Assembly: GCF_003260195.1 (NCBI RefSeq)
Contig: NZ_QEIH01000008.1
Coordinates: 62,001-126,000, forward strand
Origin: Lutibacter citreus
GTDB lineage: Bacteria > Bacteroidota > Bacteroidia > Flavobacteriales > Flavobacteriaceae
DNA: 64,000 nt
Direction of reading: 5' to 3'
Made by a program: the position numbers and the translations under genes. The number at the start of each line of letters is the position of its first letter. The first letter of the stretch is position 1. This document shows, one piece after another, positions 54,884-64,000 of the stretch. The notes beneath the pieces were generated by a model. That model had not been told where the DNA came from, ran no database searches, and saw only the letters and a program-made list of their open reading frames with translations.

Positions 54884-56764
54884 ATGAAAACAAAATTTAT
54901 AACAGGAATTGTTACGTTAATTCTTATTTTTGTCGCTTGTAATCAGGAAAAAAAAGAAGATAAAAAGGAGATGAAAGCTAAAAAAAACCATAAAGAAGTA
55001 GTTTATCAAGTGTTTACAAGGCTGTTTGGGAATACCAATACAACTAATAAACCTTGGGGAACTTTAGAAGAAAATGGAGTAGGGAAATTTAACGATTTTA
55101 CCGAAAAAGCTCTTAAAGAAATTAAAAAATTAGGAGTTACATATATATGGTATACCGGAGTTCCTCATCATGATGTTATTAGAGATTATACCAAGTTTGG
55201 TATTTCTAACGATGATCCAGATGTAGTTAAAGGTAGAGCGGGTTCACCTTATGCTGTAAAGGATTATTACAATGTGAATCCAGATTTAGCAGTAAATGTT
55301 GAAAATAGACTTGAAGAGTTTGAATCTTTAGTGAAAAGAACTCATAAAGTTGGAATGAAAGTAATAATTGACATAGTTCCAAACCACGTTGCTAGGAATT
55401 ATAAAGGAGTTACAAATCCAAAAGGAATTGAAGATTTTGGAGAAAGTGATGATAAAACAAAACAATACGATGTAAATAATAACTTTTATTACAATCCAGG
55501 AGAAGCTTTTGTTTTACCTGATTGGCAAGATGGGTACTTGCCTTTAGGAGGGGAAGAAAACCCTTTAATTGATGGTAAGTTTGAAGAAAACCCAGCTAAA
55601 TGGACCGGGAATGGCTCAAGAGCGTCTAAACCTGGTTTTAATGATTGGTATGAAACAGTTAAAGTAAATTATGGTGTAAGCCCAGATGGTAGAAAAGATT
55701 TTGCTGAGTTGCCTAGCGGATTTGAAAATGAAGATTATAAAGCTCATTTTAAATTTTGGAGCGATAAAGATGTGCCAGATTCTTGGATTAAATTTAGAGA
55801 TATCGCTTTATATTGGATAGCAAAAGATATTGATGGATTTAGATATGATATGGCAGAAATGGTTCCTGTAGAGTTTTGGAGTTTTATGAATTCTTCTATT
55901 AAAATGAAAAATCCAAAAGCTTTTTTATTAGCAGAAGTTTACAATCCAGACATGTATAGAGATTATATTAGAAAAGGTAAAATGGATTATTTATATGATA
56001 AGGTAGCTTTGTACGATACCATTAAAAATATAATGCAAGGTCATGGTTGGACAGATCATATAACTGGAATTCAAGATTACAAATCAGATATAGAGCATAA
56101 TATGCTGCATTTTCTTGAAAACCACGATGAACAACGTATTGCTAGTTCTGATTTTGCAGGTTCAGCAGAAAAAGGAAAACCAGCTATGGTTGTTTCTGCA
56201 ACTTTAAGTACATCGCCAACTATGGTTTATTTTGGACAAGAAGTAGGGGAACCAGGAGATGAAAAGGCAGGTTTTGGATCACCAACACGTACGTCTATAT
56301 TCGATTATATTGGAGTGCCAACGCATCAACGTTGGATGAATGAAGGAAAATTTGATGGAGGAAAATCAACAAAACAAGAAAAAGACTTACGAGATTTTTA
56401 TAAACACCTGTTAAACTTTACAATAAATAGTGAAGCATTAATGGGGGAGTATCAAGAAATTCACCATTACAACAGACAATTGGTTAGTAATTATACAAGA
56501 AAAATATTTTCATTTGTTAGATGGAGTGAAAATGAAAAATTACTTATAATATCAAACTTTGATGATTTAATAAATCATGATTTAGATTTATTGATTCCTT
56601 CAGATGTAATAACAAAATGGAATTTAAAAGACGGATCTTATACATTTACTGATCAATTGTATAAAAAATATACTACAAAATTAATAGTGAAAAATGGAGA
56701 AGGGAAGTTTAATGTAAAATTAAATACTCTTGATTCTTATATTTTAAAACTCGAAAAAAAATAG
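54884..56764 (+). CDS. GH13 alpha-amylase family lipoprotein
   Basis: A 626-residue lipoprotein (lipobox IFVAC, Cys19) with a charged Lys/Glu-rich linker after the Cys, as in surface-exported flavobacterial lipoproteins. GH13 regions: DIVPNHVARN, DGFRYDMAEM (nucleophile), LLAEVYNP (acid) and FLENHDEQR. An insertion of about 120 residues lies between the first and second catalytic regions. A C-terminal all-beta domain ends the protein. It is the last gene of the starch operon, followed by a terminator. Confidence 0.93.
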   Translation: MKTKFITGIVTLILIFVACNQEKKEDKKEMKAKKNHKEVVYQVFTRLFGNTNTTNKPWGTLEENGVGKFNDFTEKALKEIKKLGVTYIWYTGVPHHDVIRDYTKFGISNDDPDVVKGRAGSPYAVKDYYNVNPDLAVNVENRLEEFESLVKRTHKVGMKVIIDIVPNHVARNYKGVTNPKGIEDFGESDDKTKQYDVNNNFYYNPGEAFVLPDWQDGYLPLGGEENPLIDGKFEENPAKWTGNGSRASKPGFNDWYETVKVNYGVSPDGRKDFAELPSGFENEDYKAHFKFWSDKDVPDSWIKFRDIALYWIAKDIDGFRYDMAEMVPVEFWSFMNSSIKMKNPKAFLLAEVYNPDMYRDYIRKGKMDYLYDKVALYDTIKNIMQGHGWTDHITGIQDYKSDIEHNMLHFLENHDEQRIASSDFAGSAEKGKPAMVVSATLSTSPTMVYFGQEVGEPGDEKAGFGSPTRTSIFDYIGVPTHQRWMNEGKFDGGKSTKQEKDLRDFYKHLLNFTINSEALMGEYQEIHHYNRQLVSNYTRKIFSFVRWSENEKLLIISNFDDLINHDLDLLIPSDVITKWNLKDGSYTFTDQLYKKYTTKLIVKNGEGKFNVKLNTLDSYILKLEKK

Positions 56765-56879
56765 GTTAAAATTCAATTTGAGAGAATTAACGCTCAACAT
56801 ATTTTAGTTTAATTAAAAATTAACATTTTATTTGAAATAATAAAGCTAAAATATATAACTTTATAGGGTTGAAAATAAG

Positions 56880-56924
56880 AAGGTTGAAATTGAAAAATCA
56901 AGCTCTTTTTTCAACCTTTTTTTT
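56880..56924 (+). terminator. Terminator of the starch/maltose operon
   Basis: AGGTTGAAA pairs with TTTCAACCT and is followed by a run of eight T. Confidence 0.75.
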
Positions 56925-57016
56925 ACGGTAATAGCGAAATCGTTTTAGTGAATAATGCGCTGATTTGTAGACTAAAACCCTATAAAAGGGTTAATTTTGA
57001 TGTATAATTTTAAGGA

Positions 57017-58003
57017 ATGAATGAACCAATAAAAAAGATAGCAGTATTAACCTCTGGAGGAGATGCCCCAGGGATGAATGCAGCCATACGTGCCGTTGTT
57101 AGAGCATGTACATATTATAGAGTAGAATGCGTTGGTGTATATAGAGGATACCAAGGCTTAATTGAAGGTGATTTTGAAGCTTTATCTGGTCGTAATGTTA
57201 GTAATATTATTAATAAAGGGGGGACTATTTTAAAGTCTGCCAGATCGGAAGAATTCAAAACCACAGAAGGAAGAAAAAAAGCCTACGAAAATTTAAAGAA
57301 GGAAGGTGTAGGAGCTTTAGTTATTATTGGAGGAGATGGTACATTTACCGGAGGTCTTAAATTTATTCATGAATTTAATTTCCCTGTAATTGGAATCCCG
57401 GGTACAATAGATAATGATATCTATGGAACTGATAGAACTATTGGTTATGATACGGCTTTAAATACAGTTGTAGAAGTTATTGATAAAATTAGAGATACAG
57501 CAAGTTCACATAATAGATTATTCTTTATTGAAGTTATGGGACGTGACGCTGGGTTTATAGCCTTAAATTCAGGAATTGGTGCTGGTGCTGAGGAAATTTT
57601 AATTCCAGAAAAGAATTTAGGATTAGAAAGATTAGTAGAATCTCTAAAAGCAAGTAAAGAAAAAGGAAAGACTTCAAGTATTGTAGTTGTTTCTGAAGGT
57701 GATAAAATTGGAAAAAATGTATTTGAATTAGGAGATCATATTAAAGAAATTTTCCCTGATTATGATATTAGAGTTTCTGTATTAGGTCATATGCAACGTG
57801 GTGGTTCTCCAAGTTGTAGAGATAGAGTATTAGCTAGTAGGTTAGGAGTAGCTGCTGTTGAGCATTTATTAGATAGAACATCTGGTGTAATGGTTGGTAT
57901 TACTAATAATCAAGTAACTACAGTTGGGCTTAATAAAGCCATTAAAATGAACCACGATATAGATCAAGAATTATTAAAAGTAGCTGAAATAACTTCAGTA
58001 TAA
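57017..58003 (+). CDS. pfkA: ATP-dependent 6-phosphofructokinase
   Basis: The 328-residue enzyme shows TSGGDAPGMNAAIRAV, GGDGTFTG and PGTIDNDIYGTDRTIGYDTA. The GGDGT form, with Gly and not a second Asp, indicates ATP use and not pyrophosphate. It commits fructose-6-phosphate to glycolysis, fed by both the starch and the amino-sugar regions. A TAATTTTG box at 56992-56999 with TTTG 24 bases upstream is a possible promoter just before the gene. gapA follows after 29 bases. Confidence 0.97.
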   Translation: MNEPIKKIAVLTSGGDAPGMNAAIRAVVRACTYYRVECVGVYRGYQGLIEGDFEALSGRNVSNIINKGGTILKSARSEEFKTTEGRKKAYENLKKEGVGALVIIGGDGTFTGGLKFIHEFNFPVIGIPGTIDNDIYGTDRTIGYDTALNTVVEVIDKIRDTASSHNRLFFIEVMGRDAGFIALNSGIGAGAEEILIPEKNLGLERLVESLKASKEKGKTSSIVVVSEGDKIGKNVFELGDHIKEIFPDYDIRVSVLGHMQRGGSPSCRDRVLASRLGVAAVEHLLDRTSGVMVGITNNQVTTVGLNKAIKMNHDIDQELLKVAEITSV

Positions 58004-58017
58004 ACATAGATTAATAG

Positions 58018-59037
<1,020 letters not shown>

Positions 59038-59059
59038 TTTTATAAAAATAAAATAAAAA

Positions 59060-59914
59060 ATGATTCTAATAGCTGATGGAGGCTCTACAAAAGCCGATTG
59101 GATTTTGCTAGATGCAAAAGGCGAAGTGGCTTTAAAAACTAGAACAGGAGGATTAAATCCCGCTGTTTTCCCAGTTGACTTATTAAATGAAAGACTTTCT
59201 GAAAATGAAGACTTTCAAAAAATAAAAGAAACTGTTGAGGAGGTTTATTTCTACGGAGCTGGTTGCGGAACACCAAAACCTACGGCATTGCTTAAATCAA
59301 TATTTGAATCATTTTTTATTAATGCAAAGGTTGTTGTAAAAGAAGATACTTATGCAGCTGCTTATGCAGTAACCAACAAGCCAGGAATGGTTTGTATATT
59401 AGGAACTGGATCTAATTCTTGTTATTTTGATGGTAAGAATGTAGATGTTCGTATTCCTTCATTAGGGTATATTTTAATGGATGAAGCAAGTGGTAATTAT
59501 TTTGGTAAAAAATTGATAAGAGATTATTACTATAAAAAAATGCCAAAGGAAATAGCTAAAATGTTCGAAGAGCAATTTAATGTTGATGCAGACATTATTA
59601 AAAATAATATTTATAAAGAAGAAAACCCAAATACATATTTAGCAAATTTTGCTGAATTTATGTTGAAAAATAAAAGGACTTTATATTTTAATAAAGTACT
59701 TCATAAGGGGATGAAAGAATTCTTTAAAAATAGAATTTTACCTTATAAGGAATCACAAACTGTTCCTGTACATTTTGTAGGTTCAATTGCATTTTTTGCT
59801 CGTGATATTATTGAAGATGTTGCCAAATATTATTTGGTTGACTTGGGAAATATTGTTCGTCGTCCAATAGATGGATTGATAAAACATCACCGTGAGTTAA
59901 TGAATTTAAAATAA
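59060..59914 (+). CDS. BadF/BadG/BcrA/BcrD-type ATPase, N-acetylglucosamine kinase-like
   Basis: This 284-residue protein has the ASKHA phosphate loops LIADGGSTKADWIL and ILGTGSNSCYFDG, and a middle region with SLGYILMDEASGNYFGK. The family includes human-type GlcNAc kinase and many uncharacterised bacterial relatives. It is 22 bases behind gapA and on the same strand, a pairing that suggests a sugar kinase role. Its stop codon overlaps the convergent murF gene by nine bases. Confidence 0.87.
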   Translation: MILIADGGSTKADWILLDAKGEVALKTRTGGLNPAVFPVDLLNERLSENEDFQKIKETVEEVYFYGAGCGTPKPTALLKSIFESFFINAKVVVKEDTYAAAYAVTNKPGMVCILGTGSNSCYFDGKNVDVRIPSLGYILMDEASGNYFGKKLIRDYYYKKMPKEIAKMFEEQFNVDADIIKNNIYKEENPNTYLANFAEFMLKNKRTLYFNKVLHKGMKEFFKNRILPYKESQTVPVHFVGSIAFFARDIIEDVAKYYLVDLGNIVRRPIDGLIKHHRELMNLK

Positions 59915-61165
59915 ATCTAAGATTCGTTCTAAAGCCATTCCTCTAGATCCTTTAATGAGTATAGTTGAATTGGTGATTAATTTACAATTTGTTGAATTTT
60001 TAAAAGATTCAAAACTATCATAAACAAAAGCATTTTTTACACTAGTTGTAGAAAATGCTTTTCCTATTAAAAACACTTTGTTAAATTTAAAATTAGTGGC
60101 AAGATCTGCAATTGATTGATGCTCTTTATTACTTGTTACTCCAAGCTCAAACATATCTCCTAAAAAAACAACTTTTGACGAACTATTTAATTGTTTAAAA
60201 TTATCTAATGCAACCTTCATACTACTTGGATTTGCATTATAAGCATCTAAAATAATTTGATTCGTTTCTTTTTCAATAATTTGAGATCTATTGTTTGTAG
60301 GAATGTAATTTTCAATTGCTTCTTTTATATCTTCTAAACTAACTTTAAAGTAGTTTCCAATGGCTATAGCAGCAGCAATATTATTATAATTATAACTTCC
60401 AATTAATTGACTTTGTATTAATATATTTTGAAATTTTACTGAAACAAAAGGATTTGCTTCAATAAATTTTATTTCTTTTGAATTAAATAAAATAGAATCG
60501 GTACCATTACTTTGTTTTATTTGTATTTCATCATCTTCATTAATAAAAGCCTTTCCGTTTGAATTTAATAAAAATTCATATAATTCAGATTTACCTTTTA
60601 TTACACCTTCAACACCACCAAAACCTTCAAGGTGAGCTTTACCAAAATTTGTAATATAACCATAGTTGGGTTCAGCGATATTACAAGATAATTCAATTTC
60701 TTTTAAATGATTGGCTCCCATTTCAACAATTCCAATTTCGGTTGTTTTATCCATTGATAATAAAGTTAATGGAACTCCAATATGATTGTTTAAATTTCCT
60801 ATTGTAGCAGTGGTATTATATTTTTTTGAAAGAACAGCGTTTATTAATTCTTTTGTAGTTGTTTTTCCATTACTACCTGTTAGTGAAATTATAGGGATAT
60901 TAAGTTGTTTTCTATGGTAATTGGCAAGCTTTTGAAGCGTTTTTAAAACATCTTCAACTAAAATAGTGTTGTTATGAGTATTAAATTCTTTCTCATCAAT
61001 AATAGCATATTCAGCTCCTTTATTTAAAGCAGCTGTGGCGAATTTATTACCATTAAAATTATCACCTTTTAAAGCGAAAAATAAACTTCCTTTTCTGATT
61101 TTTCTTGTATCAGTATCAATTAATAAATTCTTTGAGAATAGCGTATAAATATCTTTAATATCCAT
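59906..61165 (-). CDS. murF: UDP-N-acetylmuramoyl-tripeptide--D-alanyl-D-alanine ligase
   Basis: The 419-residue Mur ligase shows the ATP loop SLTGSNGKTTTKELI, EMGANHLKEIE, and GYITNFGKAHLEGFGG with the conserved Mur His, then DAYNANPSSMKVAL in the C-terminal domain. It adds D-Ala-D-Ala to the UDP-MurNAc-tripeptide in the cytoplasm, the last soluble step of peptidoglycan precursor synthesis. It follows gldJ on the - strand behind a terminator-like hairpin, and overlaps the convergent kinase gene at its end. Confidence 0.97.
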   Translation of the reverse strand: MDIKDIYTLFSKNLLIDTDTRKIRKGSLFFALKGDNFNGNKFATAALNKGAEYAIIDEKEFNTHNNTILVEDVLKTLQKLANYHRKQLNIPIISLTGSNGKTTTKELINAVLSKKYNTTATIGNLNNHIGVPLTLLSMDKTTEIGIVEMGANHLKEIELSCNIAEPNYGYITNFGKAHLEGFGGVEGVIKGKSELYEFLLNSNGKAFINEDDEIQIKQSNGTDSILFNSKEIKFIEANPFVSVKFQNILIQSQLIGSYNYNNIAAAIAIGNYFKVSLEDIKEAIENYIPTNNRSQIIEKETNQIILDAYNANPSSMKVALDNFKQLNSSSKVVFLGDMFELGVTSNKEHQSIADLATNFKFNKVFLIGKAFSTTSVKNAFVYDSFESFKNSTNCKLITNSTILIKGSRGMALERILDLF

Positions 61166-61180
61166 AATATAAATATAAAA

Positions 61181-61211
61181 AAAACCTCACTGTTATTCAC
61201 AATGAGGTTTT
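61181..61211 (-). terminator. Hairpin between gldJ and murF
   Basis: AAAACCTCA (61181-61189) pairs with TGAGGTTTT (61203-61211), with T runs on both strands; it probably ends the gldJ message. Confidence 0.7.
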
Positions 61212-61228
61212 TATTATTATTAAATGTT

Positions 61229-62938
61229 TTAGTGTCTTACTTTTGAGGTAACAGGTGTTCTTCTTTTATTTGTCATTGGTCCAATTTTATCTGTTACACA
61301 TCTAAATCCAATGTAATTTGTAGCCATATATTCAGGAAGAAATCTTCTTTGAGAAGGGTCTAACCAGTATTCCCTATCTCTCCATGATCCTCCTTTGTAA
61401 ACACGAGATTTATCACTAATTAAAGTATTTCTTTTCTTAGTATCATATTGTTGCATTATAAATCCACTTTCACCAATTACTTTAGGTTTAATAGGAGAGT
61501 TATACATTCTAGGTTTAACTTCTAATTCTTCCTCTTCCTTGTCATAAAGTTTTGTTGAAGCTAAATCACCATCTTCAGCGTCTACATTATAAGCTTTTTC
61601 ATAATTATTTCTCATATATGCGTCACGTTTTGTAACTGGCACATATTTAACACTACCTGGTAAATCTTTTGGAATAATTCTTCCGTTATCAAGAGTGTCA
61701 TATTGAACAGAGAAATTATCTGCAACTACAACTTTTCCTTCTGAATCAATCATTTTTTTAGTGAATATGTTTCCTCTAAAATAATTGAAATCATTTGCAT
61801 CATTATCTACTATAGGTCTATAAACATCAGCTACCCATTCAGCAACATTACCAGACATATCATATAATCCAAATGCATTTGGTTCATAAGATTTCACCTG
61901 AATGGTTATGTCTCCACCATCATTACTCCAACCTGCAACACCACTATAATCCCCTTTACCTTGTTTAAAATTGGCAAGTTGATCTCCTAAAAAGCGTTTA
62001 TCTTTATTTCGAGTGTATTTACCACTCCAAGCATATTTTTTTCTACCTCTAATGTTGTTGTATTCTCTTCCCTCAATAACTGCTTTAGCAGCATATTCCC
62101 ATTCTGCCTCAGTTGGAAGTCTGAAACTACCAGATAATATTCCATCAGCTACTTTTACATGTCTCCCCGTGAAAGCACCTCTTTTAGTTTTAGGAGCTCC
62201 TTTTTTCTTTTTAGCATATGCAGGAAGTCCTTTATGGTAGATAGTTGAATCACCATCAAAAAGAGCATTTGGGTTTTGTTTATAAGCTTCAGTATCGAAA
62301 TGATTTTTACCTTCCACTTTAACTGAATCTAATTCGAATAATGGATTTAAGATACCTTTATTCATTAAAATCTTTTCATTAACTCTATTAGTTCTCCATT
62401 TACAATATTGATTAGCTTGAACCCAGCTAACACCAATTACTGGATACTCAGCATATCCCGGATGTCTTAAGTAATTTTCAGATAATAGTTCATTAAAACC
62501 TAAAACATTTCTCCATACTAATGTATCAGGTACAGCAGATTCGTAAATGTGTTCATAATTTATATTATTAGGAGGGAAAACTTTTTCCATCCAATCTAAA
62601 TAAAATAAATATTCTGAATTCGTAACTTCGGTCTCATCCATATAAAAAGATCGAACTTGTTGTTTAACAGGTGTAGTATTCCAATCAAATAGAACATCAT
62701 CTTGAACTTGACCCATTGTAAAAGTTCCTCCTTCAATTAAAACCATACCAGGAGGAGCTTCTTGGCCTTGGTAATCTCGTTTAGAATCATAGAATCCAAC
62801 AGCGCTTTTATCTGAAGAACTCCATCCAGTTAGCCCACCTGCATTATGAGGGTTTCTACTATGGCAACCAACTAATGTTGTTATTAGAATAAATGAAAAA
62901 ATTACCTTTGGTATTATTTTAAAATTATTGAGGTTCAT
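61229..62938 (-). CDS. gldJ: Gliding motility / T9SS lipoprotein GldJ
   Basis: The start at 62938 gives a lipoprotein signal MNLNNFKIIPKVIFSF...LVGC (lipidated Cys near residue 25) and about 569 residues; an in-frame ATG at 62998 would add 20. The sequence contains an FGE-sulfatase fold (GTFTMGQV, FYMDETEVTNSEYLFYLDW, FRLPTEAEWEYAAK, GGSWRDREYW), as GldJ does. In Flavobacterium johnsoniae GldJ is needed for gliding and for stability of other Gld proteins. It is divergent from porU, the standard flavobacterial arrangement. It is not expected to mature sulfatases despite its fold. Confidence 0.95.
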   Translation of the reverse strand: MNLNNFKIIPKVIFSFILITTLVGCHSRNPHNAGGLTGWSSSDKSAVGFYDSKRDYQGQEAPPGMVLIEGGTFTMGQVQDDVLFDWNTTPVKQQVRSFYMDETEVTNSEYLFYLDWMEKVFPPNNINYEHIYESAVPDTLVWRNVLGFNELLSENYLRHPGYAEYPVIGVSWVQANQYCKWRTNRVNEKILMNKGILNPLFELDSVKVEGKNHFDTEAYKQNPNALFDGDSTIYHKGLPAYAKKKKGAPKTKRGAFTGRHVKVADGILSGSFRLPTEAEWEYAAKAVIEGREYNNIRGRKKYAWSGKYTRNKDKRFLGDQLANFKQGKGDYSGVAGWSNDGGDITIQVKSYEPNAFGLYDMSGNVAEWVADVYRPIVDNDANDFNYFRGNIFTKKMIDSEGKVVVADNFSVQYDTLDNGRIIPKDLPGSVKYVPVTKRDAYMRNNYEKAYNVDAEDGDLASTKLYDKEEEELEVKPRMYNSPIKPKVIGESGFIMQQYDTKKRNTLISDKSRVYKGGSWRDREYWLDPSQRRFLPEYMATNYIGFRCVTDKIGPMTNKRRTPVTSKVRH

Positions 62939-63100
62939 ACTAATATTATAAGGGTTTAATAGGTCGCAATTTACGCTAAATAATTTTTTTTGCAACAAAA
63001 TAATTAATTATGTTTTTTATAACGATTGTTTTTGTACTTTATTATATGTAATGTTGTATAAAAATTAAGATTAATCCCAAAATTAAATGTTTTTTAATTG

Positions 63101-64000
63101 ATGAAGCAAATTCAAATTATATTAATTTTTCTTCTGTTTATATCTGTAACTGAGTTATTTTCCCAACAAAAATCTTCTAAAAAAATAAACCTTATATGGG
63201 AGGATAATATTGAATTTGTTGTAAATAAAGATGTAACTATAAATACTTGTTTTGTTAAAGGTAATTTGCTGAATGAGAGTTTGATACCTGTTTATGATAG
63301 CGATTGGGAAATTGAGAAAGGTAAAGTATTAACAAGTCATTCAATTAGTAATGTTGTTTATGAAAATATTAATTCAAATTATTCAATTCCAAAAGAATTT
63401 ATAGGAGCTTCATTAAGTTATAATTTAAATATAGCTAATGATAAAGAAAAATCATTTTTAGCTTTAAATTTAATACCAATTATTAAAGTTAAAAATAAAC
63501 TTAAACGCGTTATTTCATTTCAATTGAATTATTCTTTTGGAAATTATAAAAATAGTTTAAAGCATAAAAGTTCAGTTAAAAATTCTGTATTGGCTAATGG
63601 AAAATGGTTTAAATTTTCTATTAATAAAACAGGAGTTTATAAAATTGATAAGAATTTCTTAGAAAAATTGGGCGTAGATGTTAATACTATAAATCCGAAA
63701 AATATTAAGATTTATGGAAACGGAGGTAAAATGCTTTCTCAAAAAAACAGTAATATTAGACCTGATGGACTGCAAGAGAATTCAATTTATATAGGAGGAG
63801 AGTCTGATAGTAGTTTTGATAATGGTGATTTTATATTATTTTATGCTCAAGGACCACATTATTGGGAACATGATTCAAATCCAAATTTAAACACTTCAAG
63901 ACATATATATAATATTTATTCGGAAGAATCATTTTATTTTTTAACTATTAGTGATTCTTTAGGGAAACGAATTTCTACTAAACCTGAGGTTTTGGGAAGT
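63101..64000 (+). CDS. porU: T9SS C-terminal signal peptidase PorU, 3'-truncated
   Basis: An open frame begins at ATG 63101 (signal peptide MKQIQIILIFLLFISVTELFSQQ) and continues to the window edge for 300 codons without a stop. The visible part matches the PorU N-terminal region in character (GKWFKFSINKTGVYKIDKNFLEKLGVD; NIKIYGNGGKML; FILFYAQGPHYWEH, quoted in part). The catalytic caspase-like (gingipain) domain lies beyond the window. Its place next to gldJ supports the call. PorU cleaves the C-terminal sorting domain from T9SS cargo, such as the amylase at 31174-34482. Confidence 0.88.
   Translation, partial: MKQIQIILIFLLFISVTELFSQQKSSKKINLIWEDNIEFVVNKDVTINTCFVKGNLLNESLIPVYDSDWEIEKGKVLTSHSISNVVYENINSNYSIPKEFIGASLSYNLNIANDKEKSFLALNLIPIIKVKNKLKRVISFQLNYSFGNYKNSLKHKSSVKNSVLANGKWFKFSINKTGVYKIDKNFLEKLGVDVNTINPKNIKIYGNGGKMLSQKNSNIRPDGLQENSIYIGGESDSSFDNGDFILFYAQGPHYWEHDSNPNLNTSRHIYNIYSEESFYFLTISDSLGKRISTKPEVLGS

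Noticed and set aside
61229..62938. GldJ as the sulfatase-maturing formylglycine-generating enzyme for the three sulfatases
   Set aside because: It has the FGE-like fold, but sequence features, lipoprotein signal and position next to porU identify the gliding protein GldJ, which is not known to mature sulfatases.

Overview
The window is AT-rich DNA from a marine-type member of the Bacteroidota, most likely Flavobacteriaceae. The evidence is: three polysaccharide utilization regions built on SusC/SusD proteins or clustered carbohydrate enzymes, Bacteroidota-type promoters (TTTG about 19-20 bases before TAnnTTTG), a type IX secretion (T9SS) sorting domain on a secreted amylase, and the gliding/T9SS genes gldJ and porU at the right end. 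No insertion sequence, integrase, phage gene or CRISPR array was seen.

Region 1 (1-13.8 kb, + strand) is the 3' part of a locus for a sulfated, fucose-containing glycan. It holds a 5'-truncated GH2 enzyme, a PhoD-like phosphoesterase, a GH3 enzyme, a decayed secreted-protein gene, three formylglycine-type sulfatases and two adjacent GH29 alpha-L-fucosidases. Its SusC/SusD pair is not in the window. It ends at a terminator fused to a degenerate copy of a tRNA 3' end.

Region 2 (13.9-30.2 kb, mostly - strand) is a peptidoglycan-fragment and amino-sugar locus. A DeoR regulator, SusC, SusD, an Na+/solute symporter, MurQ, AnmK, a dipeptide epimerase and a NagZ-type GH3/serine-hydrolase fusion read leftward. 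A NagB/PIG-L fusion and a NagX-like membrane protein read rightward. Together they give a plausible route from outer-membrane uptake of muropeptides or MurNAc sugars to fructose-6-phosphate and L-Ala-L-Glu. A tRNA-Val(UAC) gene, a candidate small RNA and a DUF1508 (YegP-like) gene follow.

Region 3 (31.2-56.8 kb) is a starch/maltodextrin utilization locus with two arms. On the - strand are SusC, SusD, a SusE-like lipoprotein with three tandem modules and a T9SS-exported GH13 amylase. On the + strand are a LacI regulator, then a sugar permease, beta-phosphoglucomutase, GH65 maltose phosphorylase, a SusA-like GH13, a GH31, a GH13, a SusB-like GH97 and a last GH13. Hydrolytic and phosphorolytic routes both feed glucose-6-phosphate.

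Region 4 (57.0-64.0 kb) is housekeeping: pfkA, gapA and a BadF-type kinase on +, murF and gldJ on -, and the start of porU on +, which runs off the window.
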